Assembly (NCBI GenBank): GCA_947000775.1
Contig: CAMQGK010000637.1
Location: 19,863,001-19,927,000, forward strand
DNA from: Pterois miles
Taxonomy: Eukaryota; Chordata; Actinopteri; Perciformes; Scorpaenidae
DNA length: 64,000 nt
Reading direction: 5' to 3'
How positions within the stretch are numbered: the stretch's first letter is position 1; each line of letters starts with the position of its first letter. Shown here piece after piece: positions 13,301 through 25,830 of the stretch. The position numbers and the translations under genes are program-made. The notes below the pieces were generated by a model. It did no database searches. It had not been told where the DNA came from and saw only the letters and a program-made list of their open reading frames with translations.

Positions 13301-13828
13301 CCATCCCCTTGAATTACTGAGCCAACCTGTGCCTTATCGGCCATTATCAGCACACCACGGCCACAAAGTCGGGTTCAACTAAAACACAATACTCATCCTG
13401 TGGCCAGGAGTGTAATCTGATACCGAGTTACCAAACCTTCTAGAGGTTTACACCTCTAGTGAAACAGTGGTGATGCAATCACAAAGTACTAACATCTCCT
13501 GGATTCATACATGTATACTTTAGAGTAGCTGCTGATTCTGACTTTTGGATAAGGAGATTTATCGTCAAAGCATTTTATACTATGAATAATAAATAATTTA
13601 ACATGGTTGGCATCTTTTACAGGGATTCAGGGAAGTATTAAATGAACATGATGCAATATTGACATTTAAAATACTGAAGGAGACCTACAGCGACAGCCTG
13701 TAAGAAACTTTCCTGAATGTTGTGACTTCAGTCCAAAGTAAAAGAGTATTATACTGTTTATTACTTGTTTTACCAAGAAGCAGACAAACACAACAAAAAT
13801 ACACTGAATTCAGGTGGAGAAATTTATT
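10331..13828. other. No gene recognised; one segment with regulatory-like texture
   Basis: No exon is supported. A 113-codon frame at 12289-12630 and a 101-codon frame at 10749-11054 carry no family motif. The stretch at about 13020-13380 is less AT-rich than its surroundings, has no repeat features and contains AATTAGC/ATTACTGAG-type patches, so it could be conserved noncoding DNA, but nothing in a single sequence can show that. Confidence 0.35.
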
Positions 13829-14075
13829 CTAAGTCTTATTTTGATGCATAAATCTGTTAATTAGCAGCACAAAATGAAAGCATGAGGTGAAAGTGGAAGC
13901 AGTACTCTGCAGATTTAATTTCGGATTACAAGTTTTGGTACAATTTTATTTTGCTTCTAGGAGACACTCTGTGAATAAGCACCAGTCTTATTTTGATGCA
14001 ACGATTTGTACATTAGCAGGAATGTTGCGCGGCATGGAAGCGAAAGCAGTGCTCTGTTTATTTAAACGTGAATGT
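13829..14075 (+). repeat. Decayed direct duplication, unit about 95 bases
   Basis: AGTCTTATTTTGATGCA occurs at about 13830 and again at about 13985. After each copy the same order follows: a TTAGCAG segment, a GCATG-A-G-GAAAG patch and GCAGT(A/G)CTCTG. The units are separated by about 60 bases and have drifted. It looks like an old local duplication with no coding role. Confidence 0.55.
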
Positions 14076-16352
14076 GCAATAAAAATATTCTGTCCCTAAA
14101 ATATACTGTATGAATAATCATGATCTCAATATTGATTAAACTAATCATGATTATCATTTTGGTCATAATCATGCAGCCCAAATAGATGCTAATATTTTTT
14201 TAGTACTGGGCCCATGGGCCACCAAGCCCCAAAATTTGGTGGCTAAAATACATTTTTTTAGTGGCTCAAATGTAAAATAATGTAAAAACAATACAAAAAG
14301 GGAAATTTAATGCAACCTAACACAGTCTTCCTAAACTGAAAATATGTAATTAATTATTTTGATTGAAAATTCTTCTCTCACAGTCTTTTAGTTCCCACAC
14401 TGCAACAGAAACCATCTACTGATTAGGAAAATAAATCTTAAATTTTTATGTAAATATTTGCATTGATTGAAAAAGACCCTGCCATCAGTAGTTTTAATTC
14501 TTATATGCTGCTTAGTGTTAGGAAGTTAAACAGGTCATAATTCCCTCTAAAAAATACAGTATATATTTACATTGCTGCAAAAATTTACTTTTTATTGACG
14601 TTAGAATTTACCTTCACTCAATACTTACCTTGAACGCATCATGATTTAACCCAATGAAACCTCTGCGGTGCGATAAAAGCGAGCGAGCGAGTTGCGCTGT
14701 GCCAGTTAGGACACTCCGATAGAAAACAATGCAATCAAACTGTTAAGTCGCTGACGCTCACCTGCTTCGCATTCAGTTAGGACACGAACACAGTGATCTC
14801 ATTCTCAAGAGAGACCTGATAAAACTCGGTGGCCACATGTGACAACCTACAGGGGATATGTAGTGGCCACAGAGTAATTTTAACCTTGAAACCATCGGGC
14901 CATGGTTAATGTCCTGATGACCCCATGTTATACTGATCATGTTGTGTATGATGTTTTTGCTCACATATGAAGCGTAAGAGGCTACAAGGAATAGACACTT
15001 TGCAAATAAATAAGCTTAATCTATGCATCAAAATGTCATAGTTCTTCTTTCTGGGCGCTCATATTGTCAACAGTCTTGCAAAAGGAGAAAGAGCTGGACA
15101 AATATAATGGCTGGGGATGCTAAAGCTGTTAGGGCTTTATCCCTTTAGCTGCTCAATACACACTTAGACATCAACCAAAGGTGGGTGTATGGTGATTTTC
15201 CAGTTTAAACACAAGGAAAGAGGGAGGAAGCCTTAGAAATAGGCTGTATTCTTTAGCAGTTTAACATTCTAGGCATGCAGCAGCACGGAGATGAGAGAGG
15301 GGCTCAAAAGGTTTAGTTTGGGTTGCAGAATGAAACAGCTTCACTGTGTGTGTGTATATATAGTAATATAAATGTTGAGGTTGCTCTGTAATAATTAAAG
15401 ACAGGACGGTTCAGTAGGTTTAATAATATTTTCCAAATCAATTTAGCATGGCTATAAATGAAGCTGACTGCAAGACAGACAATAAGTCATGCAAACCTCA
15501 TTAGGCTTTCCTTTTGTGAGTGTGCGTCTGCAGTAGTTATTGCATTTAACTATAATATAGATTATGTGATAATAGCTTATTAAATTCAAAGTTCACTCTG
15601 GTTGTGGAAATTAATTTCAAGCAGTAAGCATACCTTTCTGCAACATCTAGGTATGTAAGACTTCCTTAATTGCATGACAAACAGAATTATCCCAGCAGAT
15701 AATATAAAACACCAACACTGCGTTATTGAGTGTTGGTACTCGGCGAGGTCCACGGCACCGCGAGCTTCATCAGCACATGTTTACTGTAGATGAGAAATGA
15801 ATTCACATTCAGCACATAACCATTTACTGTAACCATTTCATGTCTTTTTCGGGACTGAAAGTCAAATTAGTCTGAATGTCTTCTGTGTGTACTTTAAACG
15901 GCATAAAATTATTGTTGAACTGGTTTCTTTAAGGCTGAAACTTTTACCAGCGTCATTGACTGTGATTTAAGCTTTTTTTTTTTTTTAAACAGTGCAGAAT
16001 AAGGCTAAAACGGTACGTTTATACAGACCCTTCAAGGTCAAATAAAGACTCTATCAGCCCATCTTTACCCTTGGACTTAACATTCTCCAACAGCGGTTCT
16101 TTAGTAAAACACTATAATCAACAATTATTGCACGGTGCTTTAGCTTGAGTTTTGTGTTTCATGAAAACTATCTCAGGATAAGATAAGGTACCATAAGAGA
16201 GCCTGTTATCATAGCACTTCAAATTACAGTGGTTTTATCAAGTCATGTGGAAAGCAAATGAAAGAAAACTACAGATATTCTTTCAGATATACCAAACTTT
16301 TTAAGACATGACGGCAAGTGAAGTCTTTACTGAGCTTTGCTTAGAGTGTAAA
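14076..16352. other. No gene recognised
   Basis: AT-rich DNA. The sequence near 14150-14175 (ATAATCATGCAGCCC) resembles a hAT-type end but lacks a partner. A short fold with GGTGGC repeats lies at about 14215-14275. Nothing else is supported. Confidence 0.4.
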
Positions 16353-17078
16353 CCAGGGGTGGACAATTATTTTTCCTGGGGGGCCACATGAGAAACCCAG
16401 ATTGGTGGCGGGGGCCAAACAAATAGTGTCAGAGGTAATCTCTATTTTATCACTATAGGAAACATACTGTGTATTCTTATTTTCAGCATTTATTATACTG
16501 AAAATCACTCCAAACAGCGTATTATTATTAATTATCTTTAAACTGTACAGGCAGTTTTGGGTAGTAATGTTTCCATTAACAAAAGTTAACATTTAATTAA
16601 CATTAACACTTCCATTTAACATTTAACTTAACACCTCCATTTCCTCCTTCGTTGCATGCAGCTTTGTAAAAAGTCCTATCTGCTTTCGTAGCTTAGCTGG
16701 CAGCCCCTCAGCTGTCCTCTCCTTCTCATCTCCAGACAGCTTTCTGTATTTTCCTGCATGTTTTGTCTCAAAGTGGCAGCTCAAGTTGTATTCTTTGAAT
16801 ACAGCCACCTCTGCAAAAAAAAAAAAAATACTTAGCAGTCCATGACTTATTATGGATGTGCCGCCTCAGCAGGTGACGCCACCTCAAACTTCACTCACAC
16901 CAACTTACATCAATGTCAAGTGTGACGGGAAGGAGCACACTAACAATACACAAACATTTCAAAACAAAAGCTTTTTTTCTTTACTGTTTTCTCAGCCTCG
17001 TAAGTAAAATTGTGTGGTCTGAGACCTCCCGGGCGGGGCAGAACCATCACAAGGGCCGGTTCCGGCCCACGGCCCATA
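16353..17078 (-). mobile_element. hAT-type element remnant (Charlie8/GTF2IRD2-like)
   Basis: The left end CCAGGGGTGGACAATT followed by GGGGGGCCACATGAGAAACCC is the familiar terminus of vertebrate hAT elements. Near the right, GGGCCGGTTCCGGCCCACGG matches the opposite subterminal region. The extreme right end is missing: the expected CCACCCCTG is not visible before LINE sequence begins. The interior carries a transposase fragment on the minus strand, listed separately. Confidence 0.65.
16623..16808 (-). pseudogene. hAT transposase N-terminal fragment (BED-finger region)
   Basis: The minus-strand peptide begins with VAVFKEYNLSCHFETKHAGK after an in-frame alanine-glutamate. In transposases of the GTF2IRD2/Charlie8 type, a VAVFKEYN motif lies between the zinc-binding cysteines and the H....H of the BED-type finger; here HFETKH supplies the histidines. 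A basic helix and an LFTKL motif follow, as expected. A T-rich run (poly-A at 16816-16828 on the plus strand) breaks the frame before the cysteines. The fragment covers about 60 of the several hundred residues of a full transposase, so it is inactive. Confidence 0.65.
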
Positions 17079-17089
17079 TAATAGGTATT

Positions 17090-17880
17090 AAGGAGGACCT
17101 AGGAGGTCTAGTGTAGACAGGGTTTTCAGTCCAAGTCAGACAGTTGAGCAAGAATTTAAAACAAGTCACAGTCTCAACAGCCGTACCCTCACTAGCTACT
17201 GGTGAGTGGTTTACATTGTGCTCCCTAAAATCAACAGTATCTTTGGTTTTGTCTACACTGCAGGAGAAATTGTTATCACTGCACCACAGTGGAAGTTCTC
17301 TCTCTTCTGTCCTACAGGCATCCATACTGTTGCCATTATCATCTGCAAAATTGACAGTATTATGACTACTATGATTTTCAGTGACACAGTCATGCGTGAA
17401 CATACTATACAGTAAAGGCTTATGGGAAAAATTCCTCTGTGTTGAGGAAGATAATGGATGACTGATTTCCTCCAAAGCTCACTGTTCCGACTCTGCCAGT
17501 TGAAAAAAGCGCACACATCAATCATATATGGAGTGACATTAGCACACACTTCAGAGTTTAAATACCAGTTTTCTTGGCACAAAGGTACTATAAAGGCAGA
17601 GCTTAAATCAATTAACTGAAATCTAACGTAGGCATTCCTCCCATCAAGGTGTGTAGAAGCATAAAACTGCACCTTCAAAGCATTGTGGCTCCCTGGAAGC
17701 AGATATACGAGTCTGTCCAAGAGTTTCATTACCACAGATGCCAAAACGACTGGCTCATAATCATTTAGACATGTGATTGGTGTCTTGTTGGATACAGGTA
17801 CAATAAAATGTCAGTATCTTATCAAATATGCTAGAACAGCTGGTTTTAGCACACATCTATAAGGTCTTTGCTCACCAAGT
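17090..17880 (-). pseudogene. LINE reverse transcriptase remnant (L2/Rex1 group)
   Basis: Read on the minus strand from 17820, the translation gives KTPITCLNDYEPVVLASVVM, then NAYVRFQLIDLSSAF (RT motif A). After a frameshift near 17450 it continues as LLYSMFTHDCV and VNFADDN, which holds the catalytic FADD box (motif C), then LPLWCSDNNFSCSVDKTKD, VDFRE and CFKFL. This is the palm/thumb part of a non-LTR reverse transcriptase, and motif order and spacing fit L2/Maui-type fish LINEs. At least two frameshifts and missing segments make it a pseudogene. It directly abuts the hAT remnant, so one probably inserted into the other. Confidence 0.8.
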
Positions 17881-18391
17881 CCACATTTTTTGTCATCCGA
17901 TGAGTCTGATGCGTTTTATTATTCTATTCATTGCAAAAATTCTTGATATGAGACAAACTGAAGTAGCTATATGGATGCAATAGGTAACACTAGTCACAAA
18001 TCGGGCTATTGAATGAATACATTTAGCAAGAAGCTACCGTTTAGCTGCCATCCCCGATTCCAAGCTGTTCTGCACAATCTATCTTTAAATCCCACACACC
18101 TGCATTCTTTTATTTCTTTATCATAAACTGCTTTGTGCTGGGAGACAATGTGAAAGTTTATCGGGCCATTTTGGAGGATGACTTTGAACGGCCAGTGGCT
18201 CAGAGTGGTCAGACATCCCTCTTTTGCATTAGACGAATGGGGGGAAAAAAGCAGAAAACTGAACCTGTTACGAAAAATTTAATGGCGGACTAAAATTTCG
18301 AAGTACATGTGATTAGCACAACGTGAGATCGTATATACTGTATGTGCAATTTTAGATGAAAAATACAGACTTGTGTGCAAAGACCTTAAGA
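17881..18391. other. No gene recognised
   Basis: Unique-looking AT-rich DNA between the LINE remnant and the SINE. Confidence 0.4.
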
Positions 18392-18811
18392 CCTGGGATG
18401 GGATTCCATCCATCCATCCATCCATCCACATCGTCAACCGCTTATCCCGTTAGGGGTCGCGGGGGGGCTGGAGCCGATCCCAGCTGGCATTGGGCGAAGG
18501 CGGGGTTCACCCTGGACAGGTCGCCAGTCCATCGCAGGGCACATAGAGACAGACAACATATAGACAGACAACCATTCACGCTCACATCCACACCTACGGG
18601 CAATTTAGAGTCATCAATTAACCTAAACAGCATGTCTTTGGATGGTGGGAGGAAGCCGGAGTACCCGGAGAAAACCCACGCTTACACGGGGAGAACATGC
18701 AAACTCCACACAGAAGAGTCCCAAGCCCGGATTCAAACCTGCGACCCTCTTGCTGTGAGGCGACAGCGCTAACCACTACACCACCGTGCAGCCCTGGGAT
18801 GGGATTCCATC
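18392..18811 (-). mobile_element. tRNA-derived SINE with perfect 19-bp target duplication
   Basis: CCTGGGATGGGATTCCATC occurs at 18392-18410 and again, identically, at 18793-18811. Between them, read on the minus strand, lies a tRNA-like head: a box-A-like GTAGTGGTTAGCGC and box B GGTTTGAATCC (18729-18739). A body follows with GGAGTTTGCATGTTCTCCC, CATGC-motif and GCCAGCTGGGATCGG, then a tail of GGAT units (plus-strand (ATCC)n, about 18403-18426). A Pol III head, a LINE-like tail and a target duplication define an SINE inserted by target-primed reverse transcription. Any long open frame here is accidental. Related copies lie at 41551-41889 and 44947-45254. Confidence 0.85.
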
Positions 18812-20179
18812 TATCAATTTTTCTGAAATCTGACAGATCTAAAAACTTTGTTCCCCTCCCGCTCAGAAACTTTCAGTGCATGAGCCAAGAATCTTAAACT
18901 GCCATATTCTGTTATGGCCAGGTGATTTGTCATTTAAATGGAAAACTCTTGAAGTGAAAATGCACACAAACCTATACAGCAGTTGTGCCTTTGTGAAAAA
19001 CAACCGATCCTTCCTTTAAGCTAAGAAGTGGATCTTTTAGTGGCATACATATGCATGTCCAAGTTTAGAGACCTTCAAGGTGATGTGTGGGAGGTCTGCT
19101 TCTCATCTTGGTTATTAACTATCTCACTCAAATCATGTCTTTCCTGTTAGAAACACATTTAGAGCTCTCATCCTGCCAGTGATTTTAGTGTAGCTGGGGT
19201 CTTCACAGACCATCACTTTTCCTGAGTTTCTGAATCAAGGCTAAGGAGCTGAAAGCCTCTTGTGCGCTGCCAGGTCTGCCTACTGTACATCTCTCTCCAT
19301 TAGTTGTGTCAGCCTGTCCCTCTCTGATCACAGCCACACACATACAAAGACACAGATACATGCAGACACACACCACGACGTCACTGCTGCAGATGGGCAG
19401 TGTCAGACAGCCTCGCTCCGCAAACAAGCTCGGGAGGTCGACATCATGCCGAAACGGCGCATTAAATGCTATTAGCCTGTCATTTCATCTAAGTGAATCC
19501 TTTCTCGATTCCTCTGCTTAGCAAACAGCTTTGGGGTCACAGCTAAAGACGAAGAAAAAAGACAAATGAAGCAGGGCCACTCACCCTAATGGTGCTTGTG
19601 GGAATGACATAGAGGATAATGTGTTGTCAGCGATCAGAGAACAGGATTCGAATCTAATTATACACAGAGAAGAGCTGTGGATGTTGGTCTGTTTTGTGCT
19701 TTTGAGAACATGCATCTACATAAAAACCCAAATTACTAAATTAGAGCATCCAATGAGCTGTGCAACACAATACAGTGATTCGTGTTAAGGGCCTTTCATA
19801 CAGAACATGGTTTGAGCTGTGCTCCGAGCCGAGTTCGGCACACGGAGCACCCGACAAGCCACTGGAAATAATGGGTTTCAAAGTGCAGAGGTGCCGTCAT
19901 AGAAATAAAATAGGACTAGAAGGGTCATTGAGCTGTTTGCTGTGGTAATTTGACAAGTATGAAAGAAAATGGCAACTGTTGTTAGCTGTTATTCTTACAA
20001 CAGTTACGTTCCCAGAAAATTAAACCGCAAAACCAAAACACGTTTTGAGGGATTTGTATTTTCTCCTGGATTACGGCCGCAGTTTTAAACAAGAATCTGG
20101 CAAAATGATACGTATCATGATAAAGGGGAAATGATTCAAAAATATTGCAATTTTATTTTAATTGAATATTAGGAAAACT
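18812..20179. other. No gene recognised
   Basis: No exon is supported. The segment at about 19380-19650 is relatively GC-balanced and repeat-free, with a GCGCATTAAATGCTATTAGC patch resembling homeodomain-type sites, so it might be regulatory. On the minus strand ATTAGG|GTGAGT near 19590 is a good splice-donor match, but no acceptor bounds an open exon upstream. Confidence 0.3.
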
Positions 20180-20805
20180 GTCATAGTATAAAGACACACC
20201 ATATGTATAAAATCCGAGTTTTAAAAAAGTCTGTAGCTGAAATGGTTGCTATGAGGACTAACATCATCACACATGAATACAAATGGACTCACTGGATCCA
20301 CAAGAGTCTCAGTTTTACCCAATTTATGCAATTCCAACTGTTTAGGGACCCCAGTATGCAGACATTTTTATAATAAGTGAAAATAACACATTTGTAGCAC
20401 ATCATTGATCATCATAAAGCGGGCATGTCTTTAAAGGGGAGACTTGAGGGTAGTAGCCATACTGAACCCATTTTCATTCATATATCCTGAGGTCAGAAGT
20501 CAAGGGAGCCCTTTGAAAATGGCCATGCCACTTTTTCTTTTTAACTTTGGAGTGTTATTTAACCGTCTTTGTATGACGTGGTTGATACCAATAGAGTTTT
20601 CTACCAGATACCAAAGTTTTCTAGTTTCATATGATGCCAGTATCTTCACTCTAGCTTTAAAACTGAGCCCGCTACGACCTCTGAAAGACAGAATAGCGGT
20701 TCAGAGGTTAATTAGAAATCGATACAGCATTTTGGAGATTCGGTATCGCAAAACATAATATCGCAATACTTGTGTATCCAGATTTTCTTACACCCCTATA
20801 TGGGA
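20180..20805 (+). repeat. Dispersed repeat, copy 2, with a second module
   Basis: The right part (20400-20700) matches copies at 10.1 and 31.6 kb. The left part, with CACATGAATACAA, GGATCCACAAGAGT-TCAG and CTGTTTAGGG, matches 59600-59760. The right end TTTCTTACACCCCT looks like the terminus of a DNA element, the reverse complement of AGGGGTGTAAGAAA. No coding capacity was seen. Confidence 0.65.
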
Positions 20806-22993
20806 CCCGAACAGCGGTCTCCTGAGGGAATATCTGTTTTTTGTTTCTAGCGAGCTTGCTAATTCCACCATGATTCAACGCCTAACTGATTACAGAAAAC
20901 GAGCTGAACTACGTTGCCACTCATCTGGCGATTGCAATAAGCCTTCCTCCGCTGTGACAGAAGTGTGTGAATGAAGCATCAAGTTGTTGAACTGGAAACC
21001 ACTGCACTGATCGTTTAGTCGTTACTACAAAACATCACCTCAGTGAGTCTGTGACTTGCTGCATGTCAGTTTAGTTTGTTTGAAAGTCAGTCTGACCATC
21101 CCACTAAGTTAATTTCAATGGCAGTGTCCGTTCTACTCCTATTCTAACTCTAGGTGTGCCATTGTTGTGTTCTGTGTGAAAGTTACAGGGCAGATAACTA
21201 CTTGTAAATGTGTACATGTAAAGGGAAGATCCTCATGACCAAACAAAAGATATAAGTCTTCTACTGTTCTGCTCTCTGCATTCCCAAAATAAGATCAAGG
21301 ATTTAACTGTGCTGTATAACCTGTGTTATTAGTGTGTATGACAACTATATTTCTAACTTTCTTCCAAGATCTCTGATGACTCAACTTACGTCTGAGCTGA
21401 CAATGTCTGATGAAGTTTGAGCGACAGAGCACATCCTTTATGGTAACGTCCGTTATGATGTTACCGATTTATTTATTTATCTATTAACTCTGACATACAG
21501 GATGAAATGGCGCCATTCAGCCCTATTCGAAAAGCTGTTGTCTGGTGCCTCCATGCAGACGGCTTTATAAATCAATATGACTCCACAAAGTCAGACCACA
21601 GCCTCCATGGAGACTAAACAAATGATTAATATGGCTCAAGGTTCTGATAAAGGTCAATTTGGTAAAAGTATGCGTCGGTTTGAAGCAATTACCACCAGTG
21701 ATCTGGCCCAACATGCACAATTGGAGTTGCCATGGATACTTGCTGAGCAGGAAATGGAGATGCTTAGCCTACATGACAACATCTGAAATGTATTCATTAC
21801 ATCTCTGTTTGGCTGTGGGGAAAGTTGGACACATGGATTTCTCCTAAATATTCAACGGGACAAAGTGGTTCGATTGCAGGATATTACACTTACAGGGTAC
21901 TTTGTGCTATTGTGTATGATTGGACATAAGACCTGCGCTTCTTACTGCAGGGTCTCCAGGTAGGATGAAGACATAATGTGAAGCAAAGCTACGTGTAAAT
22001 CTGGTTAACACTTGATTTAAATGGCAAGTGTCCTAATCTTTATGTAGCGGTGTGAGATTATTATAATAATATGTTGTCATGTTTTTCAGGCATTTAACAA
22101 GAAAGAAAACAAATTGAAGTTCTTATGTACTCATGGTATGGTAGCTAGTAACTGCCAGTTATAATACATAGTGTTACTTTCATCAGGAGTTCGATGACCT
22201 GCGTTGAAGATATGTGTTTCACTATCAACAAAAAAAGCCTAATGACTCGAGCTGTTTTTGAGACTTCACTTAACACTTTTGCATGTTTGTGGCTCCAAAT
22301 AAAAAACAGGAGGTGATCGTTTTAAGCAACTCCAAAATCAAGTGCATATCTAAATCCACTTCCCAGTAAGTATGTACCCAAGTGCTCAGAGATTTTTACC
22401 CATGCAACAGATGCTCAGCTCTGTGGAAATTTCTCAGAATGTGAATATATATAAATATAACATTTTTGAGTATTTGGAATACACGGTTATACAGTTTACG
22501 AAACCTTGATAAGCCATTCTCTTGGTTTTGACAGGCCTGACTATGCTAGCTGGATTACTCCACGTGAAACTGCGATATTGCATATACACTTTCATTTTGA
22601 TCGATACCCACGCTGGCCATTTATCGTCTCAAGCTTTACTTGCAATCAGCTTCATTAGTTCATTGTTTTGGTTGCATTTACACTGTAAAATATTAGGTTT
22701 CCAAAGTTGCAGAGAATACATTTCATCTCAAAGCCACAAATAAGTTTGTTCTTGCCAAAGCAGCACTTCCAGTTCCTCCTTAATATCTATAATGACGCTA
22801 ATTTTGATTTTCTTTGCAGTAGCAAACGTGTCTCCTTGTAACATGCCTCAAGTAATCTGATGTAGTAAATTACAATTCCTGGTGTCATATTTCATGGAGA
22901 TAAAAAATTCCCAATATTAATCTCCTCCTCATCTTTGCTCGCCACACCTTAAAATGTGTCGCAAGTCATCAGTAACACAACAGCCACCACCAC
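20806..22993. other. No gene recognised
   Basis: No repeat or exon is supported. The 70-codon frame at 21577-21786 lacks splice boundaries and motifs. Confidence 0.4.
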
Positions 22994-23513
22994 AGACTGT
23001 ATACAAGAAATGGATATAGTTACCGTGACATTATGTTTCTGGACTGCTGTTTTGAAGACTTGTGATCAAAAATGATGAGCTAACTACAACCAAAAGCTGA
23101 ACAAGACATTTTTAGGCAAATTTCAGCCCACAGCCAACTTCCATGAATGGAAAACACAAACAAAATTTGTTACAAAAACATGGGAAACTCCCAGACCGGA
23201 CAACGCCGTGGTAGCGACCTGTCAATCACAAGGTAGCCACTCTGCTTTATGGTCTATTTGACTCTAAATGGGACCATAATTTACTAAATGAACATCATGC
23301 TGTATTGAAGAAGACTTGAAACTTGCAATTGAGACCATAAACTCATGTTTATAATAATTACTGAAGTAAGAAGTAGGCTTATTTTCTAATAGACTTCTAT
23401 ACAATCAGAAATCTTTTTGCAAGCAGAGGAGTCGCCCCCTGCTGGCTGTTAGAAAGAATGCAGGTTTAAGGCACTTCTGCATTGGCTTCACTAAGAACTA
23501 GAGGTTGCCCATC
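22994..23513 (+). repeat. Dispersed teleost repeat, copy 1
   Basis: The copy starts GACTGTATACAAGAAATGGA and ends with GTCGCCCCCTGCTGGCTG, GGTTTAAGGCACTTC, GCATTGGCTTCAC and an AGAGGTTGCCC patch. The start matches 28224 onward (GACTGTTTAAAATATGGACG). It is non-coding and the family name is unknown to me. Confidence 0.55.
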
Positions 23514-24795
23514 TCAACTAGTAAGCTGTTTGTGATATACTCTCAGACACTGCGTAACATGACGTCAATAGATTACAGTTCATTCAGCTTCCTAGACATA
23601 AGAAAAGGATCAGTTCCTCACTGAACTACTTTTATTAACTCTCATAAAAATAATTATGTTTGTTCATGAATTTAAGCATCTTGTCATTTCAATAAAGATT
23701 CTGTAACCTTGTGATTAGCAGGAGGTTGAGACAAAGAGCAAAAGACAACATTTTTCAAATATTAAAGTCCATTATACTGTATAATTTTTCCAATGCTGCA
23801 GAGCAGTAATATCCAACCAGGCTCACCCCTTAACATTATAATATTTTACGTATATGTTGTCTACTTTGTTGTACATTTGCTGATAGCAATGTTAGCAGAA
23901 TTTCAGCGTTTTCATAAGTAAACACTGGTATTTTCAGACATTATTTATATGAATAGCTGAATGAATAGAGAGTTCATTTACATGAACAATCCAGTTACAC
24001 TGTTGTGGACCACAAGGTCAGAAAAGCAAACTCCCATATGTACTGGAACATGTGAAGTGTCAAGCAGCATGCTCCCTCTCACCCCAGGGCCACAGATAGG
24101 TGTGAGGAAACCAATCACTTCAAGTTTTCCACCTTATACCACACAGCCTAAAGGGAGATACCTCAGCACATCAGTGTAAAAGCTGGTCTTGACCATCTGT
24201 TGATGGTACTGGGGAGAAAAAAAAAAAAAAAACTGCCACATTATTATCTTAGATATGGGAAAGTAAGCCAGAAACTCATTAGGGTTTTAGGAAAACTCCA
24301 GTGTCTCCCCACTGGCAGAATATTGGATGTGACATTTTTTCATAGCGCAATATTTCTAAGATATGGCTGTCATCAATATGATTTGCCAACATTGTAATTC
24401 GACAGATATTAACATGAGGTTGTGACAAACATAATGATAAAACCTGGGAGATATCTTAGTGCAGTGACACTGGCTTCTGAGTGAGCAGCGTTTTAATTAA
24501 ACCCCCAAACACAAGAGTTATTGATAAAGTCTTCACAACTTAATGCCTTGTGAGTTGCTGCCATGGATGTGAAGAGATTGGTGGGGTTATTTACACCATA
24601 GGGGCAGAGTTAATCTGTCTTGATGCTCTTAGATCTCTAATCAAATAGAAAGAAATTGTAAATACCACAAAATAATCCACCCAACTCAGATGACTTCCTG
24701 AGTTTTTAGACTAAAAACTGTTGAGTTGAACATGCAGTATGTATAGTTAGTGAGTTTACTTCCTCTGTTCCTCTGAGTGGTGTGTCACTCTTTAT
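23514..24795. other. No gene recognised
   Basis: Unique-looking. A poly-A run of about 17 lies near 24215-24232. No boundaries or motifs were recognised. Confidence 0.4.
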
Positions 24796-25830
24796 AGGAA
24801 TATGAAGTTCTCGTCCTGATAGGCAAAGGCAACCCAAGGCCAAATCATACATAAAAGCTAAGCACAAAGTGGCACTGCTTCAAGTCTAGTTTACCTAGTT
24901 TATAAATATGATTGGTTTCATAGGAGATGGACAATGGAGTTTCATATGTATAAATATATGTCTGTCTTTTTTCAATACAGAGGATGTCCACACTTAGGCT
25001 GTGTTGTCACTGCCAAGAAGGCTTCACAGCAACTCTTCAGAAACCTATGGGTGACATCACATAGACTACATCCATATTTTATACAGTGCTTAACTGTGAA
25101 AATTGGATCAAAAATAAATAAGATCAACTATGTTGCACTTCCACAGCCTACTGAAAAGTACTTAACATATTTTCATTCTCTAAGATAATATAGAAAAATA
25201 AATGAGACCAAGATAAATAAAATCAACAATATTGTTAACACTAGTGTACCTCCACAACCTACTGAAAACTGCTAAATGTAAATATTCAATATATAAAAAC
25301 AGACTGCACCAAAATACCTACTGCCACAACCTACTGAAAACTCCTAAAGATATATCAGCATTTTAGTAAACTCTGTTCCACATATTACAGTCAGTAACTT
25401 AGAGAAAACCTGCCAGAGTGCACCGCTGTAAAGAACATCAGTGGGAAAAGGAATGTAGCACTTATCATTTTATCCTGATTGCCTTGGTTTTATAATCATT
25501 GGAATCCAAAATCATAATTGAAAATTAAATTTGATTCATCACCCAGCCCGAATGTGTCCTTTAGTTTATTCTGTGTATCGTGGTTTCTTGTGTTCACACT
25601 TTGCTTTTGGGTAAAAGGTACAGGCATACCAACCTGGGAGTGCATTTTGCCTGTGATCCATGGCACATCTCGCATGCAATCACTGAAAGACCCCTCTACT
25701 CCAATGCATTTGTCAAGCTACTTAGGAATATGGAGTTCTCATTCTGATCAACAAAGGCAACCCAAGGCTAAATCTGTTATACAGTAAAAGCACAACGCAA
25801 AGTGGCACTGCTTCAAGTCTGAAATTGCAA
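24796..25830 (+). repeat. Left arm of a large inverted duplication
   Basis: The stretch 24908-25720 reappears in reverse complement at 28790-27390. Matching landmarks are ATTGGTTTCATAGGAGATGG, AGAGGATGT-CACA, GTCACTGCCAAGA, GACTACATCCATATTTTA, CCACAACCTACTGAAAACTC, GAAAATTAAATTTGATT and GCATACCAACCTGGGAGTGC. The left arm lacks about 400 bases that the right arm holds (28300-28690). AGGAATATG-AGTTCTC...TGAT is also repeated directly at 24797 and 25723. No coding frame is shared by the arms. Confidence 0.75.

Noticed and set aside
17253..17744. Longest open frame in the window (about 160 codons, minus strand)
   Set aside because: It is a frameshifted stretch of LINE reverse transcriptase, not a host gene. 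It is reported as a LINE remnant.
18356..18772. A 138-codon plus-strand frame
   Set aside because: It runs antisense through an SINE bounded by a target duplication, so the frame is accidental.
19560..19640. Minus-strand exon ending ATTAGG|GTGAGT
   Set aside because: A stop lies about a dozen codons upstream in the frame with no acceptor between, so no exon can be drawn.
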